Shown: piece by piece, positions 42,369 through 51,541 of the stretch
Position numbering within the stretch: position 1 is the first letter of the stretch
How the letters are laid out: each line of letters starts with the position of its first letter
Origin: Deltaproteobacteria bacterium
GTDB lineage: Bacteria; Desulfobacterota; Binatia; Binatales; Binataceae
DNA: 64,000 nt
Direction: 5' to 3'
Assembly: GCA_019237115.1 (NCBI GenBank)
Contig: JAFAHS010000380.1
Location: 38,874 to 102,873, forward strand
Notes under the pieces: generated by a model
Databases searched by the model: none
Seen by the model: only the letters and a program-made list of their open reading frames with translations
Told to the model about the DNA's origin: nothing
Position numbers and translations under genes: made by a program

Positions 42369-43219
42369 TCAGCGAAGCCGGCCGGTAGGAAACAGCACCG
42401 TCACCTGGACGCGAATCATCCAGCCCGGTCCGCCCTGCGGATGCTTCACGAAATCGTACGCTCCGATTTGGAGGCCCAGGTTGTCCGCGCCGAGTTGGAG
42501 GACGTTGCCGACATCGGCGCCAATCGGAAGGGTCCACGCATCTTGCTTCGGCGCGGTCCAGTTATAGGTGATGGGTGGATCGATTTGCCCGTACCATCCA
42601 CTGTCGAGATTGTAGCTGACCTGCGGCTCCAGGTAGGTCTGATTAATGCTACCCCGGTGATGCGCGCCCGCAAATGACAGGAGCTGGTAGGCCAGGATGC
42701 CGTTGAACCAGGGACCGCCATTGTAGGCGAAACCGGCGGTCGGGCCGGCCGCCCATTTTCCACTCCCCAGGTCGGTGCTGGAAGCGGTCGGTGCCTGAAG
42801 GATCGGGCCGACCCCCCAAACCCATTTACTGGCGCTCGCGGGTGTCAGGTACAAAGAAGTCTGCAGGTCGCTGAGTCCGAATTGCGAACTCGGAGTCGGC
42901 AGGTAACCGAGGTGAGGCTGGGCCGTAGCAACAGATCCCACTGCGCGGTCAGCCGAACCGGAATCAGTGGTTCGACATTCACGGCTACGCCGGCGTCGTG
43001 GTGGTTTCCCAGATTGAACCCGCTCGTGACCTCTATGGGGACCTTGACAAAATCTTCGAATGGATTGTGCACGCTTTTGGCAAGCTCGAGCGGAGTCGGG
43101 TTGGTTGGAGGGGCGGCGGCTTGCTGTGCGCGAGCCAACCCGGGGAGCAGCATGCCAAGGGCCAGAGCGATCCCAACCAACCGGCAGGGCTTTCGATGCC
43201 GAGAGCGCGCGTCCTCCAT
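42369..43219 (-). pseudogene. frameshifted outer-membrane-type protein (neuromedin U/transporter-like)
   Basis: Two overlapping frames on the minus strand make one protein when joined near 42912-42925. The N-terminal part (from the ATG at 43217-43219) has a signal peptide and LELAKSVHNPFEDFVKVPIEVTSGFNLG; it then drops out of frame after WDLLLRPSL. The C-terminal part resumes as HLGYLPTPSSQFGLSDLQTS and continues WVWGVGPILQAPTASSTDLGSGKWAAGP, all typical of one family. The shift is one base missing (or two extra) in the run around CCTCACC. Either the gene is decayed or the assembly lost a base. Intact, it would be about 280 residues, a beta-rich surface protein. Confidence 0.7.
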
Positions 43220-43341
43220 CGGGCCTCTCACTTTAGCAAGCGCTTCAGCGCAGTCCGTGCTTATCTACACGAACTCCAGGCATGCGCAAGGTTGGTTGCG
43301 TGGTCGCCACATCTTTTGCTGTCTTTGATTTCGGACGCGGC

Positions 43342-44592
43342 TCACCCCGCGTCCGTCCCGCTATTACCCTGATGTGGACGGCTGGCGCGAAGCAGTATGA
43401 GGATACCGGCGGCACCACACACCAGGGACGCAATCAGGATCGCCATTTTGGCTTGCTCGGCGAGCGAGTTTCCCTCGCCATAGGCCAGCGAGGCCATGAA
43501 AAGTGCCATGGTGAAGCCGATCCCGCCCAGAACGCTCGCGCCGTACAGGTGACGCCAGGTCACTCCGACCGGCAGCGATCCCAGTCCCAGGCGGACCGCC
43601 GCGTAGGTCACCGAGAAGATCCCGAGTTGCTTGCCGACCACCAGCCCCAGCACGATACCCAGCGCCGCCGGGCTGTAGAGATCGCTCAGTGTAATCCCCC
43701 CGAGCCGGACCCCGGCGTTGGCAAGCGCAAAGAGCGGGATGATCACCAGATTTACCCACGGCGCGAGCGCGTGTTCGACGACTCGTAGTGGAGATTCGCT
43801 CGCGGCCGGTTGCGATGAGTCGACGGCTCCGGCTGGCGCCGTGGCAGGGATGCACAGGCCCAGGATGACGCCGGCGATAGTTGCGTGAATGCCGCTTTTC
43901 AGCGTCGCAACCCAAAGCGCAGCGCCGAGCACCAGGTAAATTGAAATGCGCCGCACCCCCAACCGGTTTGCAACCACCAGTCCGATCGTCAGCACGGCTG
44001 CGGTCGCGAGCGCGGCAGTCGAAAGGTCGTGCGCGTAGAAGACGGTGATAACCAGGATCGCGCCGAGGTCGTCGATGATGGCAAGCGCGGTAAGGAAGAC
44101 CAGCAGGCTCGCTGGCACACGCGTTCCCAACATCCGCAGGCAGCCGAGTGCGAATGCGATATCGGTCGCGATTGGGGTGCCCCATCCTCGCTCGGAAGGA
44201 TCGCCATGTGCGACGAGAAAGAAAATCGCAGCCGGCACGAGCATCCCGCCCAGCGCCGCGATGGCAGGAACTGCCGCCTTGCGTGGCGAGTTCAATTCGC
44301 CGGTCAGCAACTCCGCTTTGATCTCCAGTCCGACCAGCAGAAAGAAGATCGCCATCAGCAGGTCGTTGACCCACAGGACCAGCGGCTTGGAGAGCTGAAA
44401 TCCCTCGAAGCCGATCGTGAACCTGGCACCCCACACGGCATCGTAAGAATCGGAGGCCCCGGAGTTGGCCCACACCAGCGCAGCCACGGTCGCGACTATG
44501 AGAAGCGTTCCGCCGGCGAGGCCCGGCGCAAACAGCTGCTCCAGGAGCGAGGCGGCTTCGTAGCGCGCGGTTTCACCTGGTGCGGCTGACAT
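43342..44592 (-). CDS. nhaA: Na+/H+ antiporter NhaA
   Basis: 416 residues with about eleven to twelve membrane helices. LFAPGLAGGTLLIVATVAALVWANS and GLEIKAELLTGELNSPRKAAVPAIAALGGMLVPA match NhaA, as do TDIAFALGCLRMLG and LTALAIIDDLGAILVITVFY, the latter holding the paired Asp residues of the ion site. It exchanges external Na+ or Li+ for internal protons at the inner membrane, normally favoured at alkaline pH. It follows the 248-base gap after DUF2252. No adjacent regulator of the NhaR type is seen. Confidence 0.95.
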   Translation of the reverse strand: MSAAPGETARYEAASLLEQLFAPGLAGGTLLIVATVAALVWANSGASDSYDAVWGARFTIGFEGFQLSKPLVLWVNDLLMAIFFLLVGLEIKAELLTGELNSPRKAAVPAIAALGGMLVPAAIFFLVAHGDPSERGWGTPIATDIAFALGCLRMLGTRVPASLLVFLTALAIIDDLGAILVITVFYAHDLSTAALATAAVLTIGLVVANRLGVRRISIYLVLGAALWVATLKSGIHATIAGVILGLCIPATAPAGAVDSSQPAASESPLRVVEHALAPWVNLVIIPLFALANAGVRLGGITLSDLYSPAALGIVLGLVVGKQLGIFSVTYAAVRLGLGSLPVGVTWRHLYGASVLGGIGFTMALFMASLAYGEGNSLAEQAKMAILIASLVCGAAGILILLRASRPHQGNSGTDAG

Positions 44593-44840
44593 CTCTGCGA
44601 TGACGCGATCGAGCTTTAAGTGGTTGAAGAATTCGGCGCCGGAACGATCGGAACCGCATCAAGATAAGTTCACGCCCCACGAGGTTGAGAACTTTCCGAG
44701 GCGATCGATAGCGAGGACCTGCGAGCCGCACCCCGGTCCGGAGAGCACACCGACTGCCCGGGACCCTCGTTACACAGCGACTGAACCGTTGCGTCCCTCA
44801 TCAGCACGCGCTCCCGGTCAAGATACCAACGCGAATCGAT

Positions 44841-46256
44841 CTATCGTTCGATGATCGCCTTGATACGTCCGTGTCTCACCGCGCGCACGAACACTCGATA
44901 GTCGCGCCGATTCTGGTCGGCGTAGTCCACCGCAAACTCAGCGATCGCATCGTCAAAGGTTGCGCGCCCGCCCATATAGCCGGAGATCTTCGCGGCGTCG
45001 CCGGAACGCGCGTGCGCGCGGGCCAGCGCCCAGCCGCAGACTCTTCCATAAGCCCGCAGCATATTAATGTCCCATCCCTCGACGATCGCAGAGATCTTCA
45101 TGTCGCGCAGTTGCCGGACGTAGAAATCGCGTCCATTTTTCCCTCGCGTCCAGCCCAGGAAGATGTCGCTGGCCGACTGCATGAGGCGCTGGCCTGCGAC
45201 GACGCGTTGACCGTGATTCGGGTGAAGGCTTTTGCCCGCGTACGGTTCCAGCACCGACGCGTTCGCCTCCTTGATCTGGAGGAACAGCGGGTCGTCGTCG
45301 GCCGCCATGAAGAGTCCCACCAGGCACATCGTCCCGACGCTACCCACTCCGACCACCTTGATTGCCAGGTCGCAAAACCCGAAGCGATCAAACAGCACCC
45401 GCGTGTGTTCGGGCAGCGAGGCGCGATAACCCCCGACCGCATCCGTATACCTGTCCCGGTAGGCGGGGGTCTCCTTTGCACTCGGATGAAAAATCAGGGG
45501 CGGGTTGTCCCTGATTCGAGCCACCTTGCCGTGTCGCTCGGCCAATTTGGGAAAGTCGTGATCGGCGACGCTCCGTGCGCGCAACTTTTTGATCCTTTGT
45601 TCAACCCGTTTGCGGACCGCTTCCTCGGAAAACTGCTTCAGTAGCCGGTCGACATCGATGGTCTCGTACCAGACATCCAACGCCCCCATGAACGCATAGT
45701 CGGACATGTGCTCGCGGTACGAGCACACGGTCGCGGTGGCCGCTCGGCTCGAGTCGCTTTCCGACAACTCGAGATGGCGACCCGCGATGACGATGCTGGC
45801 AGCGAGCCGCTTCAGATCCCATTCCCAGGGAGCGGGAAGGGTCTCGTCGAGGTCGTTGATGTCGAAAACGAGGTTGCGTTCCGGCGTGGCAAACCCGCCG
45901 AAATTGAGCAGGTGTGCGTCGCCGCAGGCCTGCACGACTAGTCCGGACCTCGGCGTATGCGCCAAATCGGCCGCCATGATTGCCGCTGCCCCGCGAAAGA
46001 AAGCGAAGGGCGACTGCACCATTCGCCCGAAGCGAATGGGAATCAGTTGCGGCAAGCGGCCCTTGTTCGATTCGATCAGGAGCTCGACCGGATCTCTGCG
46101 ACCCTTGAAGGACTCCCAGCCCGCCTGATCCTCGCGAGGAACCTTGTCCCGGAGGGCCTTGCCGTGTCGACGGCGCTCATCCGGGGAGGAATAGGGCGTA
46201 AGGTTGCGCGCTTTGCTGCGTCGCCTGGTGCCACGGTCGCTGTCTGGTTCGTTCAT
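44841..46256 (-). CDS. DUF2252 family protein, kinase-like fold suspected
   Basis: 471 residues beginning with a basic, hydrophilic N-terminus. LVVQACGDAHLLNFGGFATPERNLVFDINDLDETLPAPWEWDLKRL is the family hallmark, and its GDAHxxN and F-D-x-N-D-x-D elements resemble the catalytic and metal loops of aminoglycoside-phosphotransferase-like kinases. FFRGAAAIMAADLA and SVGTMCLVGLFMAADD are also conserved. The function has not been established in the family. It lies 161 bases from the lipoprotein gene and 248 bases from nhaA, all on the same strand. Confidence 0.85.
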   Translation of the reverse strand: MNEPDSDRGTRRRSKARNLTPYSSPDERRRHGKALRDKVPREDQAGWESFKGRRDPVELLIESNKGRLPQLIPIRFGRMVQSPFAFFRGAAAIMAADLAHTPRSGLVVQACGDAHLLNFGGFATPERNLVFDINDLDETLPAPWEWDLKRLAASIVIAGRHLELSESDSSRAATATVCSYREHMSDYAFMGALDVWYETIDVDRLLKQFSEEAVRKRVEQRIKKLRARSVADHDFPKLAERHGKVARIRDNPPLIFHPSAKETPAYRDRYTDAVGGYRASLPEHTRVLFDRFGFCDLAIKVVGVGSVGTMCLVGLFMAADDDPLFLQIKEANASVLEPYAGKSLHPNHGQRVVAGQRLMQSASDIFLGWTRGKNGRDFYVRQLRDMKISAIVEGWDINMLRAYGRVCGWALARAHARSGDAAKISGYMGGRATFDDAIAEFAVDYADQNRRDYRVFVRAVRHGRIKAIIER

Positions 46257-46417
46257 TTTCCAGATCGCGTTCTTGCGACGACCCCCTTGCCACTCACGAC
46301 GCGACTAGGCTCCGGGACACACCCCGCCGGGTAGTGGCCAGGGCCACCAAGCTATAGCAAAGCCAGATTCGTCACAGCCAGCCAAAAGCGTATCGGTTCG
46401 CGAAAAGACCGGGCCGT

Positions 46418-47173
46418 TCAGTGGCGAACTTCGTCCTGTTTGACCAGGGTTCGGAAATCCTGGCGTTCAAAAATGGACGCGACGCCGCGGGTCAGGGCGA
46501 CCGACAGAACCTCGCCCGGCTCGTCGTAGATTCCGGTTTCATCTTCGGGTCCCAGACCGAAGCTGCCCACCGGCGGATCGTTGTAGGCGGATTGCAGGGC
46601 ATCCTGCCAGAACGGAATCTTGTACGGGGGCTTGAACACGAGCACGTCCAGCGAGAAATCAGCCGCGGTGGTCCATGCCTCTCCGTCCCGGTTATCGGCG
46701 CCCCTGCGCTTGCTCACCCAGCAGCGCTTGATAATGGTCGCGATCACATAGTCGATGTTCTTGGCTTTATCCGGAGTGTAGTCGGCGTAGTCGGCGATCT
46801 CGGCAGTCATTCCGGCCTCCTGCGCCGCTCCGGCAATGGCCTTCTGGATGGTTGGTCCGAGCTGGTTACTGTAGAGCCGCTGCACCACGTCACCTTCCTG
46901 GTTCACCACCACACCAATCGCCGGCCTTCCATCCAGCGGCGCGTGATCGGAGCCATTGGAGGAGGGGAATTCGCGCTCATCGCTGGGCAGCAACACCAGG
47001 ACCGTGCGGCGTGGAAAAGTGCTCTGGTAGCCCTTCACCTGGTAGGGATAGTACTCGATGGTTTGGATCGAGGTCGGCACGGTCGGCTCGCCACCGCCCG
47101 AGGTCGCGCACCCCGCCGCCAGAAAAAGTGTCGCCGCGGCGATGGCGGTTCGCAGGGCGATTGAACTTCTCAC
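46418..47173 (-). CDS. lipoprotein of unknown function
   Basis: 251 residues from a GTG at 47171-47173, which is preceded by AAGGG and overlaps nothing; a longer frame into the neighbouring gene is unlikely. The signal ends in a lipobox LAAGC (residues 17-22 region: ATLFLAAGCATS). The mature protein contains IGVVVNQEGDVVQRLYSNQLG and IDYVIATIIKRCWVSKRRG, the latter like outer-membrane-anchored glycine-zipper or LPS-type assembly proteins, though I cannot name the family. The following FHA gene on this strand stops 11 bases before this start, so they are likely one operon. Confidence 0.75.
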   Translation of the reverse strand: MRSSIALRTAIAAATLFLAAGCATSGGGEPTVPTSIQTIEYYPYQVKGYQSTFPRRTVLVLLPSDEREFPSSNGSDHAPLDGRPAIGVVVNQEGDVVQRLYSNQLGPTIQKAIAGAAQEAGMTAEIADYADYTPDKAKNIDYVIATIIKRCWVSKRRGADNRDGEAWTTAADFSLDVLVFKPPYKIPFWQDALQSAYNDPPVGSFGLGPEDETGIYDEPGEVLSVALTRGVASIFERQDFRTLVKQDEVRH

Positions 47174-47183
47174 CGGTAAACCC

Positions 47184-48056
47184 TTAGGGCTGTGCAACTT
47201 GCGCACGCTCGCGGAACAGGAACAGCGTGCCGCCAATCTCGACCCGATCGCCGCTTTTCAGGGGATGCCGTCCGCCCACCGGTTGTCGATTCACCAGCAC
47301 CTGTCCGCCGCCGGTCGCGCTGATGAAATAGTCGCGCCCCTCCTGGCGGATGATCGCATGATGTCCCTGCACGGTCTTGTCACCGAACAGTCCGATATCG
47401 CATTCCTCGGCCCGCCCGATGATGGTCACCGCTTTGCTCAGGGGATATTCGCGACCCTCCCGCGCGTTACGACTTTGCGAACGCACCACCATCAGCCATC
47501 CGCGTTTCAGCAGCTCGCCGACCAGCCCGATGAAGAATCCGATCAACGCGCCAAGCACGATAATCGCGATCGCGCGGCCGAACGCCTGCGGAAACGTCGC
47601 GGTCAGGCTCTGGTAAAAGAATCCGCCGAGCGCGCCGCCCGCCAATCCGCCGATCGCACCGTTGCGCCGGCGCGCGTTCGAGCGCGATGCCCACCCGACG
47701 CCAAGCCCGACCAGGATTCCCAGCACCGACCATCCGAGGATCCGCCCGTTGAATCCGCCCAAGATGTCAAAGGCAAACTCGCCGACCAGCAGCCCGATGG
47801 CGCCTCCGAAAGCCCCGATGACTCCTCCGCTGCGGATTCCTCGGGCCGCCTGGCGCCACTGACCGACACTCATCGCCTCGATGCAGGCGAGGAAGGCACC
47901 GATGAAGAAGCCGATCAGCGCGCCGAGCAACAGGTCGCGCGCGTAAACGAAGCGGATGCCCAGGAAAGGTTCCGCCGCGCCCCATGCCCCAAGTCCGCCG
48001 AGGCCGCCGGCAGCCGCGTAAAACAGCAATTTCTCCCGGGACAGGTTGCTTGCCAT
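47184..48056 (-). CDS. membrane protein with glycine-zipper helices and C-terminal FHA domain
   Basis: 290 residues from the ATG at 48054-48056; an ATG at 48075-48077 is the alternative. Residues 10-190 contain about five to six hydrophobic helices packed with Gly-x3-Gly spacing (AAAGGLGGLGAWGAAEPFLG, GALIGFFIGAFLACIEAM, GGVIGAFGGAIGLLVGEF). The C-terminal 95 residues are an FHA domain: TIIGRAEECDIGLFGDKTVQGHHAIIRQEGRDYFI, then GDRVEIGG. It would place a phosphothreonine-reading domain on the cytoplasmic side of the inner membrane. It may connect functionally to the Ser/Thr kinase operon at 51.5-59.7 kb, which is an inference from domains only. Confidence 0.85.
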   Translation of the reverse strand: MASNLSREKLLFYAAAGGLGGLGAWGAAEPFLGIRFVYARDLLLGALIGFFIGAFLACIEAMSVGQWRQAARGIRSGGVIGAFGGAIGLLVGEFAFDILGGFNGRILGWSVLGILVGLGVGWASRSNARRRNGAIGGLAGGALGGFFYQSLTATFPQAFGRAIAIIVLGALIGFFIGLVGELLKRGWLMVVRSQSRNAREGREYPLSKAVTIIGRAEECDIGLFGDKTVQGHHAIIRQEGRDYFISATGGGQVLVNRQPVGGRHPLKSGDRVEIGGTLFLFRERAQVAQP

Positions 48057-48223
48057 AAAGAAGCTGACGCCCAGCATGGCGCGCCCGGCGCTTGGGTTCA
48101 AGCGACGTTCCGCGCGGAAAGATTTTTTAGACCTTCGCCAGCACGGAACCAAGACATCGGGACCGCGGCAAACGCATCTCCCGTCCTATTTGGAGGTGGG
48201 TTGGGATTGGAACGACGCCGGCT

Positions 48224-49171
48224 TTATGCCGCAGCCTGAAGCGTGCGAGGCGCGGACTTGGACGATGCGAGGCTCAGAATTGCGCGATAGCCCGGCTTGG
48301 TTTCCATCCGCGGGCCGTATCCCTTCGCGAGCAGCAGCTTGTGCATCTGCGGCTGGTTGTAACTCGGCACCGCCATCACCAGGTGATGCTCGAGATGATA
48401 GTTGACGAAGTAGGGAGCCAGGAATGCCCGCGCCAACCAATTCGCGTGGGTGGTGCGAGTGTTGCGGAACGGATCGTCGTTGTCGGTGACCATGGAATGC
48501 TCGGCGATACTGCGAAACCGCTCGACCATCGAGAAGAAGGTGAAGAAAGGCACCAGCCACAACACCGGATAGAGCCACCAGTGACCCGATATCGCAAGGA
48601 TCGCAAACAGGATCGCGTTGGTGATGATCGCGCGGTGTAGCCGCATCCATCCCTTGTGGAGCCTCAGGCTCCACGGCTCGCCCGGCTTGCCGAAAGAACG
48701 CTTGATCAATCCGACGCGTTGCTTGTACGCCGTCTGCCCGCTCAGGTCGCGGATGATTTTTCGTTTGAGGCTCTGACGGGTTATTGGAAAAGGCGCCGAC
48801 AGCCCGAGGTCGGGATCGTTCTTCTGCTGCGTAAAGCGATGATGCATCACGTGGTACCGGCGATACGCGTACATATCGCCGAACAGAATGTCGTTGGTGA
48901 GCCAGGTGCCTTCCAGATCATTGAGCCACAGCCGGTTGGCCAGCAGGCCATGCGCCGCCTCATGCGAGAGCACCGCCAGCCCGAGCTGCCGCGCACCGAT
49001 TATTGCAACCGCCAGCGCCAAGGTGAGCGGGTTTGGCCACCATACGCACATCGCCATCGCGGCAAAAATCACCGCCCACGCGTGGAAGATCATCCAGGCG
49101 CCGCGCAAGTCGGACTTGCGCTTGAGTGCGATCAATTCGTCGGGGGTGAAAATGTCGCGGGCGGCAAGCAT
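48224..49171 (-). CDS. fatty acid desaturase (membrane di-iron)
   Basis: 315 residues from the ATG at 49169-49171, with GGAGG upstream. The histidine boxes are HEAAH (box 1), HHRFTQQ preceded by RYHVMHH (box 2) and HLEHH (box 3), which bind the di-iron centre. About four membrane helices surround them. It introduces double bonds into acyl chains, using ferredoxin or cytochrome b5-type electrons; regioselectivity is unknown. The neighbouring divergent gene is a PaaX-type regulator, separated by 59 bases, which makes acyl-dependent control plausible. Confidence 0.92.
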   Translation of the reverse strand: MLAARDIFTPDELIALKRKSDLRGAWMIFHAWAVIFAAMAMCVWWPNPLTLALAVAIIGARQLGLAVLSHEAAHGLLANRLWLNDLEGTWLTNDILFGDMYAYRRYHVMHHRFTQQKNDPDLGLSAPFPITRQSLKRKIIRDLSGQTAYKQRVGLIKRSFGKPGEPWSLRLHKGWMRLHRAIITNAILFAILAISGHWWLYPVLWLVPFFTFFSMVERFRSIAEHSMVTDNDDPFRNTRTTHANWLARAFLAPYFVNYHLEHHLVMAVPSYNQPQMHKLLLAKGYGPRMETKPGYRAILSLASSKSAPRTLQAAA

Positions 49172-49220
49172 GCTATCCTCCAATCTTCCGCTTCTGGAAG
49201 TATCAGGGCGGTGAAAAGAT

Positions 49221-49257
49221 ATAACGGAAAATGACGGATAATGCAAATTACCGTTAT
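49221..49257. promoter_or_regulatory. inverted repeat across the start of the PaaX-type gene
   Basis: ATAACGG (49221-49227) and its exact complement CCGTTAT (49251-49257) are centred about 30 bases apart, close to three helical turns, and flank the start codon at 49231. It could be an autoregulatory operator of the PaaX-type protein. Confidence 0.4.
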
Positions 49258-50067
49258 GAGCCCTGCAGCTCGCTGACCGCCAAGGAACTGGTCCTCGATT
49301 TTCTGTCCAATCGCGCGCCCCGCGAGATGGCGGCCAAAGTCATCGTGGACAGTGCCGCGGCGCTGGGCTTTTCGGAGCAAAGCATCCGGATGGCACTTAC
49401 CCGGCTGGTTGAAGAAAAGCTCGCGCTCAATCCGGCGCGCGGGTGTTACCGCCTGGCACCGTCGGGCGACGCCATGAGGCGGGAGGTGCGCAAATGGCGC
49501 ACCATCACGGCCCTCACTCAATCCTGGTCGCACGACTGGATTTGCATCTACGACGCACCGATCGCGCGCAGCGATCGCGCGGCGCTGCGCCGCCACGAGC
49601 AGGCAATTCGGCTGCGCGGTTTCCGCGAATTCCGCGCCGGCCTGTGGCTCAGGCCGGCCAACCTCCGCCTGTCGACCGAGGAGTTGCGCGAGGAATTAGG
49701 CGCGCTCGGGCTGCATCGCGATGCCTTGGTCGCCGAAATCCGCAACCTCGACCACCATGCGCGCGAGCAAGCGATGGGGTTGTGGGAGGTCAAGGTCCTG
49801 CTCGCTTCCTACCAGGCACTGGTGGGGGCGATGGAATCGAGCCAGCGGCGGGTCGAGGGGATGGAGCTGGCAGATGCGGCGGCCGAAACCCTGGTGCTCG
49901 GGCGCGACGTCATCCGCCACATCAACCTGGATCCCCTGCTGCCCGAGGAACTGATGCCGCAGCGGCCGCTGCGTGCGATGGTCCACAGAATGCTCGAGTA
50001 CGACGCCCAGGCAAGGACGATCTGGCGCCGATTCATGCACCAGTTCGACCACCCAACGCAAAGCTAG
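49231..50067 (+). CDS. PaaX-family transcriptional regulator
   Basis: 278 residues. The N-terminal winged helix reads SLTAKELVLDFLSNRAPREMAAKVIVDSAAALGFSEQSIRMALTRLVEEKLAL. Next comes the PaaX central part with WSHDWICIYDAP and LRRHEQAIRLRGFREFRAGLWLRPANL, and a C-terminal domain with EVKVLLASYQALVGAM and LPEELMPQRPLRAMVHRMLEYD. PaaX proteins repress phenylacetate or other acyl-CoA catabolic genes, releasing DNA on binding a CoA ester. It is divergent from the desaturase gene; no phenylacetate genes are in the window, so the desaturase or another locus may be its target. Confidence 0.9.
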   Translation: MTDNANYRYEPCSSLTAKELVLDFLSNRAPREMAAKVIVDSAAALGFSEQSIRMALTRLVEEKLALNPARGCYRLAPSGDAMRREVRKWRTITALTQSWSHDWICIYDAPIARSDRAALRRHEQAIRLRGFREFRAGLWLRPANLRLSTEELREELGALGLHRDALVAEIRNLDHHAREQAMGLWEVKVLLASYQALVGAMESSQRRVEGMELADAAAETLVLGRDVIRHINLDPLLPEELMPQRPLRAMVHRMLEYDAQARTIWRRFMHQFDHPTQS

Positions 50068-50173
50068 CCTCGCGGGAACGGGACCGAAGAGCGGGCAAGG
50101 GACCCTTCGAATTCAGAAGACCGCACGTCTGGGCTTTGACCTCCCGATTTCGAAGGTGTGCTAGCTTGATGGG

Positions 50174-50701
50174 GTGCTGTGGAAGTTCGAACTGGTCGCG
50201 TACAATCCGAGTTGGCCCAGGCTCTACCAAAGTGCGGTTCGGTCACTCCAACCTCAATTGCCGTTGATCGTTGCGTTCGAGCACGTGGGGAGTACCGCGC
50301 TGCCGGGAATGAGCGCGGTTGCGACCATCGACATTCTTGCGGGGGTGCGCGAACTCGCGGAGATCGACGGCCGGGTAGTTGCCGCGCTGGTCGCCGCGGG
50401 ATGGGAACATCGGCCGGACGTCGAGGCCCGGATTCCCGACCGCCACTTCTTCAACCAACCGCCCGGAACCCGCCAGCGGACAACTCGCACCAGCCACCTG
50501 CATATCCTCAAGTTTGATTCGCCGCAGTGGCGCGACCCGATCACCTTTCGGGACTTTCTTCGGCGTCACGAGGACACCGCGCGCCGGTACCTGAACCTCA
50601 AGCGGACCCTGGCCAGCCGACGCTACCGAAACCCGTCAAACTATTCCGCGCAAAAAGCCGAATTCGTCGCGAGCGTGCTCGCGCGGGCCACTGCTTGCTG
50701 A
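50174..50701 (+). CDS. GrpB family protein (nucleotidyltransferase-like fold)
   Basis: 175 residues from a GTG at 50174. The family features are VAYNPSWPRLYQSA and FEHVGSTALPGMSAVATIDILAGV, with FRDFLRRHEDTARRYLNLKRTLA at the end. GrpB/UPF0157 proteins have a polymerase-beta-type nucleotidyltransferase core, but the metal-binding Asp pair (TIDIL region) is only partly conserved and their function is not settled. It stands 106 bases after the PaaX-type gene, same strand, and 65 bases before the ZIP transporter. Confidence 0.85.
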   Translation: MLWKFELVAYNPSWPRLYQSAVRSLQPQLPLIVAFEHVGSTALPGMSAVATIDILAGVRELAEIDGRVVAALVAAGWEHRPDVEARIPDRHFFNQPPGTRQRTTRTSHLHILKFDSPQWRDPITFRDFLRRHEDTARRYLNLKRTLASRRYRNPSNYSAQKAEFVASVLARATAC

Positions 50702-50766
50702 TTGCGCGCATCCCAAAGAGCCGCGACGTGTTCTGCTTGCTTCGCGGGTCGCGAGTCGATTAATCG

Positions 50767-51513
50767 ATGACCGCGGCAGCGCTCCCCGGCATGCAACTGG
50801 CACCCATCCTTTTCGCCTCGGCGACGCTGGTATCGACCGGATTCGGCGGGTTGGCAGCAGTCCGCTTTCGCGATCGCCTTCATCTGCTGCTGGGCTTCAG
50901 CTCGGGAGCAGTCCTGGCGGTGGCCTTGTTCGATATCCTCCCCGAGATCTTTGAATTGCCGGGCGGAGCTTCATACATGCCATTGGCAGGGCTCGGATTC
51001 CTGGCCTTCTTCGGCCTCGAGCGCTACACGGCGATGCATCGAGCGCGTGAACATGAGCACGCGCTGACGGCGCATGAGCAGGAGCTCGGCGCGTTGTCCG
51101 CCGCGGGCCTCACTTTCCACAGTTTCCTGGACGGCATTGCGATAGGCGCCGGCTTCCAGAGCAGCATGCAGGTGGGCGTACTGATCGCGCTTGGAATAAT
51201 CGCGCACGATCTCAGTGACGGCCTCAACACCGTGACGGTCATGCTCGCGCACGGGAATTCGGTGGGACGCGCCAGGCTCTGGCTCATCCTCGATATGATC
51301 GCGCCGGTGCTCGGCGCCTGCGCGACTTTACTGGTGCCGCTCAGCGGTGTTCTGCCCTGGATGCTCGCCTTCTTTGCGGGCTCGTTCCTCTACATAGGCG
51401 CTTCCGATCTGCTGCCGGAGGCGAAAGAACACGACTCGCCCCTGGTGGCGGTCGCCATGGCGGTGGGTATGCTGGTGATCTTTCTGACGTCGCGGATGTT
51501 GCAGATGGTGTGA
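50767..51513 (+). CDS. ZIP-family metal transporter
   Basis: 248 residues with eight predicted membrane helices. The metal-translocation helices are TFHSFLDGIAIGAGF and IIAHDLSDGLNTVTVML, containing the His, Asp and Asn/Glu ligands of ZIP transporters (HSFxDGxxIG and HDLxDG). The N-terminal VALFDILPEIFEL segment and the loop between helices 3 and 4 (ARE-HEH-ALTAHEQ) are rich in His/Glu. It moves zinc, iron or another divalent cation into the cytoplasm. A small GC hairpin (51515-51530) fills the convergent gap to the kinase gene. Confidence 0.9.
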   Translation: MTAAALPGMQLAPILFASATLVSTGFGGLAAVRFRDRLHLLLGFSSGAVLAVALFDILPEIFELPGGASYMPLAGLGFLAFFGLERYTAMHRAREHEHALTAHEQELGALSAAGLTFHSFLDGIAIGAGFQSSMQVGVLIALGIIAHDLSDGLNTVTVMLAHGNSVGRARLWLILDMIAPVLGACATLLVPLSGVLPWMLAFFAGSFLYIGASDLLPEAKEHDSPLVAVAMAVGMLVIFLTSRMLQMV

Positions 51514-51514
51514 A

Positions 51515-51530
51515 GGCCCGGGCGCGGGCT
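51515..51530. terminator. GC hairpin in the 28-base convergent gap
   Basis: GGCCCG and CGGGCT (51515-51520, 51525-51530), with one G-T wobble and a GGCG loop, begin one base after the ZIP stop codon. No T-run. It may serve both convergent transcripts. Confidence 0.35.
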
Positions 51531-51541
51531 GCAGGTCGAGC

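Noticed and set aside
44593..44840. Short plus-strand frame between nhaA and DUF2252
   Set aside because: Low-complexity residues, no ribosome site, no homology pattern; treated as intergenic.
48108..48128. Palindrome TTCCGCGCGGAA followed by six T on the plus strand, like a terminator
   Set aside because: Both flanking genes are on the minus strand, and the T-run is on the wrong side for them; no plus-strand gene ends here.
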